DNA of 7,242 nucleotides from an uncultured Pseudomonadota bacterium (GCA_946628805.1 CAMOXB010000113.1:1-7242); one strand, 5' to 3'; shown: positions 1-6,531, counted from the stretch's first letter. Translations and numbers: made by a program. Notes: generated by a model from the sequence alone, not told the origin.

Positions 1-611
1 GCACCGGTATATTTTCCAATCTTGTTTGCATTCGCTTCCCTGGCAACAAAATTAACAAATTGGTTATACTTCCATGAGTATTTACTGCCCGCCTGATACA
101 TAACATTATTTATTATCATTGGAACATCTGCACTAAATTCCCATGGAGAATACCGAATAAAAAAATCCGTATCGCCTATTCGTGTTTTTGAAAAAACTTT
201 TGTATAAAGATAATTATACGTTTCTTGTGTATCCAAAACAGTTACGTCAATTGATGCATCGCCACCACCAATACTATGTGTCCTGACTAATAAACCAGTA
301 CAATCAGAAGCATCTTCTACAATAATATAATCGTTTTTCATTGGTACATGATTACCGTGATAATCTTCTTGATATAAACCAATGTTTTCAGGAACATTTG
401 ACCAATTTATAAATGTCCCCCGACTAAAATGCTCTGGGGTCCAACCACGAAAGATATGTCCACGTTTTGATACAGGAGGCAAGATGACATCGCCGCCGAT
501 TTCACATATTGTTGTTGTATACGGTTGATTATCAATACCCCAATTTATTGTTATAGTATCGGCATATGCACTAAAACACAGCATTGATAATAATATTAAA
601 ATCTTTTTCAC
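1..611 (-). CDS. Secreted protein with InlB-B-repeat-like N-terminal module, C-terminus outside window
   Basis: This reading frame opens at a GTG (609-611) and runs 203 codons to the window edge without a stop, so the C-terminus is missing. A GGGAG Shine-Dalgarno lies about 6 nt upstream of the GTG, which decides the start. The first 17 residues (MKKILILLSMLCFSAYA) form a clear Sec signal peptide with an AYA cleavage site, so the product is exported. Residues about 19-58 (TITINWG...ICEIGGDVILPP...RGHIFRGWT) follow the InlB B-repeat / Flg_new pattern of a beta strand, a glycine turn, a LPxP-like segment and a G-x-x-F-x-GW ending. The rest (60-203) is rich in Tyr, Asn and Asp, and I recognise no family in it. 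Such modules occur in surface or secreted proteins; function here is unknown. It has its own promoter and a roughly 200-nt leader instead of being fused to the addB operon. Codons include AGG, CGG and CGA, less typical of the core genes. Confidence 0.85.
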   Translation of the reverse strand, partial: MKKILILLSMLCFSAYADTITINWGIDNQPYTTTICEIGGDVILPPVSKRGHIFRGWTPEHFSRGTFINWSNVPENIGLYQEDYHGNHVPMKNDYIIVEDASDCTGLLVRTHSIGGGDASIDVTVLDTQETYNYLYTKVFSKTRIGDTDFFIRYSPWEFSADVPMIINNVMYQAGSKYSWKYNQFVNFVAREANANKIGKYTG

Positions 612-641
612 GATTTTCTCCCTGTTTGCTTTCAACAAAAC

Positions 642-662
642 ACCGCCAGAAAATCGGGCGGT
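642..662 (-). terminator. Terminator-like or attenuator hairpin in leader
   Basis: On the minus strand ACCGCC and GGCGGT (657-662 and 642-647) form a 6-bp GC-rich stem with a 9-nt loop, followed by GTTTTGTTG. The T run is short and broken, so it is a weak intrinsic terminator at best. It sits about 20 nt upstream of the Shine-Dalgarno of the secreted-protein gene. Its 5' arm overlaps a segment (660-668) that can pair instead with 721-729, which suggests a regulated rather than a constitutive stop. Confidence 0.4.
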
Positions 663-744
663 TGGAGGTTCGTAACAATTTGATGTGAAAATTGCGTGTT
701 TTATTCAAGATATTCAACACCCTCCAACCAACACGGTTGGAGAT

Positions 745-792
745 TTAACGTCGACATGGACGCACATCAAAACACGGGTTACGACGCCCCAT
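745..792 (-). CDS. Possible 15-residue leader peptide (Arg/Cys-rich)
   Basis: An ATG at 790-792 opens a 15-codon frame, MGRRNPCFDVRPCRR, ending in TAA at 745-747. It begins about 20 nt after the predicted transcription start, and its ATG lies in the 3' arm of the 5'-terminal hairpin. AAGAG, about 8 nt upstream, is a weak ribosome site. Five of fifteen residues are Arg, mostly CGT codons, with two Cys and two Pro. The stop falls 2 nt before the first pairing segment (735-742) of the leader structure, a placement expected of a regulatory leader peptide. The frame also overlaps the 5' arms of the closing helix, so translation and folding would compete. It could equally be a chance frame inside a structured RNA. 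Confidence 0.3.
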   Translation of the reverse strand: MGRRNPCFDVRPCRR

Positions 793-817
793 CAGCAAAA
801 CTCTTGCTGACAAATTT

Positions 818-846
818 ATTATAAAATATACACCGTAAAATGTAAA
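818..846 (-). promoter_or_regulatory. Strong sigma70-type promoter for the leader and secreted-protein gene
   Basis: On the minus strand a TTTACA -35 box (841-846) is separated by exactly 17 nt from a perfect TATAAT -10 box (818-823). The -35 box begins 8 nt after the addB stop codon, so the downstream gene is transcribed independently of the rsmI-engB-addB operon. Predicted transcription start is near 811, directly in front of a hairpin. Confidence 0.75.
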
Positions 847-853
847 CAGAAAA

Positions 854-3331
854 TTAATCGCTAACACGTGCCAGGTCGTCAAATTCGTGATATTTTTGAC
901 CGACACTTTCGCGGTATTCGTATGATGCGATTTTATCTGTGCTATATTGCCCAAACAATTCGCGAACCTTTTGCACACTGTTATCAATCATAGCCCCAGC
1001 AATTTCACCACTGTATTCTATCAATTCCGGATTACCGTTTTTCAATTGTAAAAATTGTATTATCGGTGTTATTGATATGTCGTGCATTTTTAATGGAAAT
1101 CCATTGTTTTGCATAATAAACGCTTCCAATGGTAATTGTGGCATTGTGCCGTCCATTAATTGCTTTTTTGTTGGTGGGGTCCCGGTCTTTATATCCATAA
1201 CAACGCCGTCCCAGATAATATCGGCACGCGCACGAACATTACGCCCGGCAATATTTACAGAGCCCAAAACTTCTTTATATTTAATTGGTTTATTCTTAAA
1301 GAAATTTTCAACAAACGGTGCGATTTCACAGAATCTTTTGTGCCAGAAATAGAATAAAATCGAATTATCACTTAATACCTGGCGCGCACGCGCGTCCATT
1401 TCGGCAATTAATCTTGACGTATTAAAATCACGTGCGTTTTCAATTACATCATGAACGATAATTCCAAAATTACGCGCATCTGGTAAAACCCAATAATCAT
1501 CGACTGGTTTTAATCGCAATATATGTTTTACATAAAATGCATATGGATTATGAATTAATAATTCAATTTCCGTGACATAGACATCACTTTTATCAATCGG
1601 TGGTGTTGGTGGCGAATAATCCAGCGGATTATATGGAACATCGTCCATTTTCCGAACGGATTCTAATATTTCATTATCCGTTTGAATATCGCCAATTGCA
1701 ACACGAACACGCGAAAGGAATCGTGATTCTGTGGTTAATGTGCCACCTGAATTTTTCGAACGCAGCCAATACACATCTTGCCCACATGATAAATTCATAA
1801 AATCCAGTGCCATTAATGAAACCTTGCGATTTGGGGACGGCATACCGATTTTATTCGCAATATCACGTGGCAACCATGCGTTTTCATAGCCCGTTGCCGG
1901 AAACATTCCGTCATTAAGTCCGGTTAAAATAATAACATCCGCAGTCTGCATACGCGATTCAATTGTCCCCAGAACGCATACACGACACGAATCATTTTTA
2001 TTCGGACGGATTGAAACACCACCGATTGCATCGGCAATAAAAGCACGCGCATCAAACACATTTAATATAATATCATTTGCGCGCAAGATATCTGATGTTT
2101 CACGTATTGCGTTCCAGATTGGAATATCACTTTCGTTTTCGATATTAAATGATGGCTGGAAATTAAAATTGTTTTCACTGTCGATAAAATCAACAATCAT
2201 TTTGAATAAATTATAATCTGCCAGTTCATAAAGTTTTTCAAATTCAGAATTCTTGCTTTCCGCCCAACCATCAAAAAGATTTAATATCGCCCGCCCCAGG
2301 TTTGTCATCGTTCCAGGTGTACCAGATGAAAAATCTGCATCAATATTCAATCGCGCCATTTCTGATTTTATACGTGTGTTCGCCGCCGCATCTGGGGTAA
2401 TTATTAACACAGATTTATTTTCAATAACCGCACGACGTGCGATTTCGGTTGCAACAATGGCCTCTTCACTTTCACGATTACATTCAATTAATTTACAATT
2501 ATTTAATTTATCATCAACATGTGTACCCGAATTTCCAAATGCAATATTCATTGTATCAATTGCACACACCCCAACATCAATGGTTTGAATATCTTTCGCA
2601 CCAATTTTTTTCAAGAATTCATATTCGCTGTGATACGGATTTGTATCATTTTCAAAGTCTTTATCTTCGCCCGATATTTTACCAGACAAAATAATTTTCC
2701 CATTATCTAGTCCTGCGATATACGCCATTAAATCTGCCGTTGCCGGGACAGATGCTGTTGATCCACAAACGATAACACAATCGTATTTATCCAAATGATT
2801 TTTCCATGCACGAATTTCGGCATTTCGCTTTTGTGTTGTTGTTAAACGATTATCAGGCAATTGCTTTATGATATCCAATATGCGCGCCTTGTTTTGAAAA
2901 TGCGTTGCATATTTATTATCAATTAATGTTGACCAATCGATATCTGTAATCTTAACACCTTCATTTTCCAGGTAATCCTGCATACGAATAAAATCGCGTG
3001 CCAAAGGCAATGCTGTTGCGATATTTTTCACATTTGCATCCATAGACAAAAGACGTGATAAAATAATTATGCGTTCTGTATTTGAAATTGTATCTGGATA
3101 TGTTTCATCGTCTTCTTCGTCTGAACCATCACCCAACGGAACCAGGTTTGGCAAAACAACAGCATGACCAATTTTTTCAACAATCATATGTTCCACACTG
3201 CGTATCGCACGACGCGAAGGCAAGAAAATCAAAACACGCGAAAAATCTTTATCAAACGGCGCAATCAAACCCCATAACGCATCCAGCATTTTCATAGGAT
3301 CCGATACATTAAAAATATTGTTATTTGACAC
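854..3331 (-). CDS. addB: AddB, nuclease/inactivated-helicase subunit of the AddAB double-strand break repair enzyme
   Basis: The product (825 residues) is the B subunit of AddAB, which resects double-strand DNA ends and prepares 3' tails for RecA. The N-terminus (NIFNVSDPMKMLDALWGL, then LIFLPSRRA) matches the alphaproteobacterial AddB pattern and has no Walker A motif, as usual in this subfamily. Middle motifs include ITPD (about 311-314), LGTIESRMQ (455-462) and GLNDGMFP (471-477), which correspond to the family's lGplEaR and GGLNEG-WP blocks. The C-terminal RecB-type PD-(D/E)XK nuclease is intact: H627 region, ARAD (D704), MDIKTG (D713, K715) and QLPLEA (732-737). I chose GTG at 3331 because GGGA lies 8-9 nt upstream and the protein then begins at the conserved NIF segment; a TTG at 3361 is possible. 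It overlaps the engB end by 11 nt, implying coupled translation. addA does not follow downstream, where it commonly lies. Confidence 0.93.
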   Translation of the reverse strand: MSNNNIFNVSDPMKMLDALWGLIAPFDKDFSRVLIFLPSRRAIRSVEHMIVEKIGHAVVLPNLVPLGDGSDEEDDETYPDTISNTERIIILSRLLSMDANVKNIATALPLARDFIRMQDYLENEGVKITDIDWSTLIDNKYATHFQNKARILDIIKQLPDNRLTTTQKRNAEIRAWKNHLDKYDCVIVCGSTASVPATADLMAYIAGLDNGKIILSGKISGEDKDFENDTNPYHSEYEFLKKIGAKDIQTIDVGVCAIDTMNIAFGNSGTHVDDKLNNCKLIECNRESEEAIVATEIARRAVIENKSVLIITPDAAANTRIKSEMARLNIDADFSSGTPGTMTNLGRAILNLFDGWAESKNSEFEKLYELADYNLFKMIVDFIDSENNFNFQPSFNIENESDIPIWNAIRETSDILRANDIILNVFDARAFIADAIGGVSIRPNKNDSCRVCVLGTIESRMQTADVIILTGLNDGMFPATGYENAWLPRDIANKIGMPSPNRKVSLMALDFMNLSCGQDVYWLRSKNSGGTLTTESRFLSRVRVAIGDIQTDNEILESVRKMDDVPYNPLDYSPPTPPIDKSDVYVTEIELLIHNPYAFYVKHILRLKPVDDYWVLPDARNFGIIVHDVIENARDFNTSRLIAEMDARARQVLSDNSILFYFWHKRFCEIAPFVENFFKNKPIKYKEVLGSVNIAGRNVRARADIIWDGVVMDIKTGTPPTKKQLMDGTMPQLPLEAFIMQNNGFPLKMHDISITPIIQFLQLKNGNPELIEYSGEIAGAMIDNSVQKVRELFGQYSTDKIASYEYRESVGQKYHEFDDLARVSD

Positions 3332-3875
3332 CGATAATATCCCGTAATTCCTGTAATCCAAATTTCTTTTCTGCAGAAGTTTCTAATATATTTTCAATCA
3401 TCGCCGGATGATTTTCATGTGATAAAGTTTCCTGGTTATTTTTACGAACTTTTTTATCTTTTTTCGTATAAACGATTTGATAGCATATTCCGTTTTTATC
3501 ACAAAAATCCATTAAATCTAAATCTGAATCTTTTGGTCCAATACGCGAATCAATCAGAACAAAAAGCCGACGTAATTGCGAACGATTTAATAAATATTCT
3601 TCCAATCTGTTTAACCAGCGCATTGCTTCGACCTTGGACACACGTGCGAATCCATACCCCGGCAAATCAACAATCATTGTTTTATCTGCATAGTTAAATA
3701 AATTCAGGCTTTGTGTGCGTCCAGGTGTGTTTGATGTTCGTGCAACTTTTTCACCAAGGATTGCGTTTATAAGGGACGATTTTCCAACATTACTGCGCCC
3801 AACAAATGCATATTCTGAAAATTGAGTGTTTGGCAAAGATGCAACCGTATCAAAAGATCCAACAAATTTAATCAT
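3321..3875 (-). CDS. engB: EngB (YihA/YsxC), ribosome-biogenesis GTPase
   Basis: This 184-residue TRAFAC-class GTPase acts in maturation of the large ribosomal subunit in the cytoplasm. All G motifs are visible: G1 GRSNVGKSS (26-34), switch I/G2 TSNTPGRTQ (48-55), G3 DLPGYGFA (70-77), G4 TKKD (137-140) and G5 ETSA (165-168). Length is normal for the family, slightly on the short side. The ATG at 3873-3875 is preceded by GGTGGA at good spacing and lets the protein start at the usual MIKFVGSF-like segment; the frame stays open upstream inside rsmI but that extension is unrelated to the family. It overlaps rsmI by 8 nt and addB by 11 nt, so the three genes form one translationally coupled operon. 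Confidence 0.95.
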   Translation of the reverse strand: MIKFVGSFDTVASLPNTQFSEYAFVGRSNVGKSSLINAILGEKVARTSNTPGRTQSLNLFNYADKTMIVDLPGYGFARVSKVEAMRWLNRLEEYLLNRSQLRRLFVLIDSRIGPKDSDLDLMDFCDKNGICYQIVYTKKDKKVRKNNQETLSHENHPAMIENILETSAEKKFGLQELRDIIGVK

Positions 3876-4659
3876 TTTTTTCCACCAGTTTTTTATATGC
3901 TTCTTTTTTTGAAATTCCTGTACGCGCTGCCAATTGTGCCGCGGCAGATTTTGTTGAACCCGCAACAATATCATTAACAATTTCACCGATTTCATCATCT
4001 GACATTTTTTTATCTGGTGCCGGTGCAACAACAATCACTATTTCTCCACGTGGTGGTTCAATATTTATTAAATCAGACGGATATCCAATAATTGCCTCTT
4101 CGTGAATTTTTGTTATTTCGCGAACAACCGCAATTTCACGTTCTGGCATTATTGTTGCCAAAGTTTTTATCGTATCCATTATGCGATTTGGGCTTTCATA
4201 ATAAATAATCGTATGACGAATTTTGTTGTCATCGCGAACCTTCTTTTCATCAAAGAAACCACAGAACGTAAATCGGTCTGTTGGAAACCCAGACAACACC
4301 AATGCCGATATAGCCGCCGTTGGTCCCGGAACAACAAAGACCGGAACATGTGCCGCACGCGCCGCACGAATCAGACGGAATCCTGGATCACTTATTCCCG
4401 GCATACCTGCATCCGATACAGTCGCGATTGATTGACCGTTTAACATTTTTTCAACCAATCCATCAACAACTTCGCGTTCGTTATGGTCGTGGCACGAAAC
4501 AGATTTTGTTTTTATATCAAAATGATGTGCCAGTTTTGAAAACACGCGTGTATCTTCGGCCGCAACCAAATCAACATTACGCAACACATCAATCGCGCGT
4601 GGCGACATATCTGATAAATTTCCAATTGGCGTTCCAACAACATAAAGCCCTGATTGCAT
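3868..4659 (-). CDS. rsmI: RsmI, 16S rRNA (cytidine-1402 2'-O)-methyltransferase
   Basis: The 263-residue product belongs to the SAM-dependent tetrapyrrole-methylase fold family and 2'-O-methylates C1402 in the decoding centre of 16S rRNA. Motifs in order: GTPIGNLSDMSPRA (9-22), AAEDTR (33-38), SDAGMPGISDPG (82-93), VVPGPTAA (109-116), YYESPNR (153-159) and PPRGEIVIV (202-210). The last 40 residues (LAARTGISKKEAYKKL) form the small helix-turn-helix-like C-terminal domain typical of RsmI. Two small deviations: Met replaces the usual Thr in SDAGTP, and the stretch between GFF (135) and YYES is about six residues shorter than I expect for the family. Start ATG at 4657-4659 has AAAGGA 6 nt upstream; an in-frame ATG at 4689 lacks such a site and lies in the promoter. 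It is the first gene of the rsmI-engB-addB operon. Confidence 0.96.
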   Translation of the reverse strand: MQSGLYVVGTPIGNLSDMSPRAIDVLRNVDLVAAEDTRVFSKLAHHFDIKTKSVSCHDHNEREVVDGLVEKMLNGQSIATVSDAGMPGISDPGFRLIRAARAAHVPVFVVPGPTAAISALVLSGFPTDRFTFCGFFDEKKVRDDNKIRHTIIYYESPNRIMDTIKTLATIMPEREIAVVREITKIHEEAIIGYPSDLINIEPPRGEIVIVVAPAPDKKMSDDEIGEIVNDIVAGSTKSAAAQLAARTGISKKEAYKKLVEKND

Positions 4660-4682
4660 TTTGAATCCTTTTATAGTAGAAT
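4654..4682 (+). promoter_or_regulatory. Possible promoter of the LpoA-like lipoprotein gene
   Basis: TTGCAT (4654-4659) and TAGAAT (4677-4682) are 17 nt apart on the plus strand. The -10 box differs from consensus at one position; the -35 box is weak and overlaps the rsmI start codon. The predicted start is about 20 nt upstream of the lipoprotein ATG. Some plus-strand promoter is required in this 49-bp gap, but the exact boxes are uncertain. Confidence 0.35.
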
Positions 4683-4709
4683 AATACAAATAAAAAGTAG
4701 GTTTTTCAA
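4681..4709 (-). promoter_or_regulatory. Promoter of the rsmI-engB-addB operon
   Basis: On the minus strand TTGAAA (4704-4709) and TATTAT (4681-4686) are separated by 17 nt, each close to sigma70 consensus. The transcript would start about 15 nt upstream of the rsmI ATG, leaving a short leader that contains the AAAGGA ribosome site. The boxes lie back to back with the plus-strand promoter, and the -35 box touches the divergent gene's start codon. Confidence 0.6.
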
Positions 4710-6310
4710 TGTATATGAATAAATTTTTAATTTTTTCGGCTTTGTTCTTGGCATCATGCGGAACAACAAAAATCCTGAAACCAACACCGGTTGCAACATC
4801 TGCACCGACAGATATTCAAAGTGAATACCTTTATTCGTCGACACTTTATGCTGCTGATGATGGCGGTCCAAATGCGAACATTGCGGTATTATTACCAATG
4901 AACGGTTCATCAAAAGATGTTGGAAACAATATAAAAACATCAATTGAAACAGCATTTTTACGTAAACCAAAACAAAATATTCGCGTTTCGTTTTATGATT
5001 TATCTGGTGAAAAGTCTGACCGCAACGCCGCAATACGCGATGTTATCAACACAAACCCGGATATCATAATCGGGCCATTATTTGCCGACGATGCGAATAC
5101 TTTACGCGATGCAAAACCATCAAAAACACCGGTTATTTCATTTACTTCCGATATAAACGCATTGGGCAATAATGTAATAACAATGAATTTAATACCAACA
5201 CAAAGCATTGAATCAATCATAAAACAAATGCAAACAGACGGCGCAAAAAACGTCTTGATTTTGGCACCAGACGATAAATCTGGAAAATTGATGGCATCAA
5301 CCGCGTCCAAGATTGCCAGTGCATACGACATACAAATTAATGGATTATTTTATTATAAATCCGGCAATTCAGATTCAATCAAAGATACATCAATGCGTGC
5401 ATCAATGTATAACGCACGCAGCAGTGCAAACACCCGTGCACGCGAAGTTTTATCGGATATCTTAAACAAAGAAATACTGGACGGCGCAACACGTTCAAAC
5501 TTGGTAAGACAATTGGAAAAAATATCACGCACAGAAACATTGGGTAAATTGCCATATGATGCGATTTTATTCCTGGGTAACGGCGAAGACACCAAGACAA
5601 TCATATCGTTCTTGCGCTATTATGGGGTTGGAAATCGCGATGCCGCAATTTATGGAACAACACTTTGGCATGGTTCCGATATTGCTTCTGATTTCACATT
5701 AGCAGGCGCAAAATATGCAACATTGCCACCAATTTCTGATAACTTTATAAACCTTTATAATATGATGGGGGGCAAAGACCCAGACTATCTGGCGGCATTT
5801 GGTTATGATGCTGCGAATCTGGCATTGGGTATGTTATATACTGACAAATCCAATGACGCATATCTTTTTGATCCATCGGGTTACGCGGGAACAACAGGAA
5901 TATTCCGTATCCAGCCATCTGGGCAATCAGAACGCGCGTTACGCATAATGGAATTAAATGGCGACGGCACAGTAAAAGAATCAAAATCTGCACCAACAAA
6001 TTTCATAACCCAGATTTATTCAATAAACACATCTGATTTGCGCGATGTCCCAGAACGCGAATTGGTCACACGCGGTGTAAACCCAGGGGACTATATAAAA
6101 ATCCCAGAAAATTTACGTTATAAATCGGCATATCGCACAAAGACAATTGGCGCAAATTATGTATCTGATGAACCAGAAGTTTTGGAACCTGCACCAATTC
6201 AGATATACGCATCAGATGAAAAGGAAACCGTTTCGAATGATGAATTCAAGCCTGTAAAAATCGAAAGTGTATCACGCAAATATATCGACAGCGTGGAAAT
6301 ATTGGAATAA
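4709..6310 (+). CDS. LpoA/LppC-family outer-membrane lipoprotein (penicillin-binding protein activator)
   Basis: The 533-residue product begins with a lipoprotein signal peptide ending in the lipobox LASC (Cys17); +2 is Gly, so Lol sorting to the outer membrane is expected. Residues 56-425 form a type I periplasmic-binding-protein fold as in LppC/LpoA: ANIAVLLPMNG (56-66), PDIIIGPLF (117-125), TPVISFTSD (140-148), NVLILAPDD (181-189), YDAILFLGNGED (283-294), AFGYDAANLA (363-372) and YAGTTGIFRI (392-401). LpoA proteins activate bifunctional peptidoglycan synthases from the outer membrane; whether that partner exists here is inference. It lacks the N-terminal TPR domain of E. coli LpoA, as is usual for shorter alphaproteobacterial members. 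A tail of about 100 residues, acidic and low in hydrophobics, follows the domain. ATG 4709 has AGTAGG 7 nt upstream; a second ATG lies two codons in. The divergent pairing with rsmI mirrors yraL-yraM of E. coli. Confidence 0.85.
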   Translation: MYMNKFLIFSALFLASCGTTKILKPTPVATSAPTDIQSEYLYSSTLYAADDGGPNANIAVLLPMNGSSKDVGNNIKTSIETAFLRKPKQNIRVSFYDLSGEKSDRNAAIRDVINTNPDIIIGPLFADDANTLRDAKPSKTPVISFTSDINALGNNVITMNLIPTQSIESIIKQMQTDGAKNVLILAPDDKSGKLMASTASKIASAYDIQINGLFYYKSGNSDSIKDTSMRASMYNARSSANTRAREVLSDILNKEILDGATRSNLVRQLEKISRTETLGKLPYDAILFLGNGEDTKTIISFLRYYGVGNRDAAIYGTTLWHGSDIASDFTLAGAKYATLPPISDNFINLYNMMGGKDPDYLAAFGYDAANLALGMLYTDKSNDAYLFDPSGYAGTTGIFRIQPSGQSERALRIMELNGDGTVKESKSAPTNFITQIYSINTSDLRDVPERELVTRGVNPGDYIKIPENLRYKSAYRTKTIGANYVSDEPEVLEPAPIQIYASDEKETVSNDEFKPVKIESVSRKYIDSVEILE

Positions 6311-6324
6311 ACGCTTGCGTTTAT
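6307..6324. repeat. Perfect 18-nt palindrome at the lipoprotein stop codon
   Basis: ATAAACGCTTGCGTTTAT reads the same on both strands. It covers the lipoprotein TAA and the likely -35 element of the tRNA promoter (6315-6320). As RNA it could form a 7-bp hairpin with a CTTG loop, but no T run follows, so it is a poor terminator. As DNA it is a possible operator. Confidence 0.5.
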
Positions 6325-6342
6325 GAAAAAATCAGTTATAAT
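6315..6342 (+). promoter_or_regulatory. Promoter of the tRNA-Gly/tRNA-Tyr unit
   Basis: A perfect TATAAT -10 box (6337-6342) lies 16 nt after TTGCGT (6315-6320), a moderate -35 box. It is followed by GAACGGGC, a GC-rich stretch in the place of the discriminator of stable-RNA promoters. The predicted start is about 14 nt upstream of tRNA-Gly. tRNA-Tyr has no obvious promoter of its own and is probably co-transcribed. Confidence 0.65.
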
Positions 6343-6362
6343 GAACGGGCTTAAGAATTGTT

Positions 6363-6437
6363 GCGAGCATAGTTCAAAGGCTAGAATGCAAGCCTTCCAA
6401 GCTTGAAATGAGGGTTCGATTCCCTCTGCTCGCACCA
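6363..6437 (+). tRNA. tRNA-Gly (anticodon TCC), CCA encoded
   Basis: The cloverleaf is complete. The acceptor stem GCGAGCA pairs with TGCTCGC (6427-6433). The D stem is GTTC/GAAT, and the anticodon stem CAAGC/GCTTG surrounds CTTCCAA with anticodon TCC at 6396-6398. The T arm is GAGGG-TTCGATT-CCCTC, then discriminator A and an encoded CCA. It reads GGA (and by wobble GGG) codons. The last 20 nt are repeated at 6532-6551. Gly(TCC) next to Tyr(GTA) is an arrangement also known from other proteobacteria. Confidence 0.97.
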
Positions 6438-6531
6438 AAGATGTAGCGGGTAGCATATGAATCGGGTATCCTTGCGACGCGAACATCAATTCGTTGCTAA
6501 TAACGCAACTCATTGTGTTCTTATACGTTCG

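Larger units (their letters stand above)
642..811 (-). ncRNA. Candidate structured leader RNA (attenuator-like) of the secreted-protein gene
   Basis: This interval is transcribed from the 818-846 promoter, with predicted start near 811. It folds by inspection into a 5'-terminal hairpin (arms 804-810 and 792-798, 7 bp) followed by a domain closed by two consecutive stems: 778-784 with 670-676 (7 bp) and 763-771 with 679-687 (9 bp). Inside that closing helix are three hairpins: 759-762/749-752, 735-742/722-729 (8 bp, 5-nt loop) and 716-720/696-700. A terminator-like hairpin follows at 642-662. Segment 721-729 can pair either with 735-742 or with 660-668, and the latter overlaps the terminator stem, giving a classical 1:2, 2:3, 3:4 layout. 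I could not match it to 6S RNA, tmRNA, SRP RNA or a riboswitch I know. It may be a cis leader, a free small RNA, or both. Confidence 0.5.

Noticed and set aside
642..811. Identification of the leader as 6S RNA, SRP RNA or tmRNA
   Set aside because: The length is near 6S RNA, but the fold is branched instead of one rod with a central bubble. The SRP apical motif and a tmRNA T arm or ANDN-like tag are absent.
785..812. Hammerhead-like CTGATG next to a GTC after a hairpin (minus strand)
   Set aside because: The CUGAUGA and GAAA core pair with a second stem is not completed; only a partial match.
939..1352. 137-codon open frame on the plus strand opposite addB
   Set aside because: It is the reverse of a well-conserved part of the AddB nuclease domain, has no ribosome site and no family-like sequence. 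Similar short plus-strand frames across 1160-3297 are also antisense shadows.
3321..4034. Longer EngB starting at 4034
   Set aside because: The extra 53 residues lie inside rsmI, are unlike EngB N-termini, and the ATG at 3875 has a good ribosome site.
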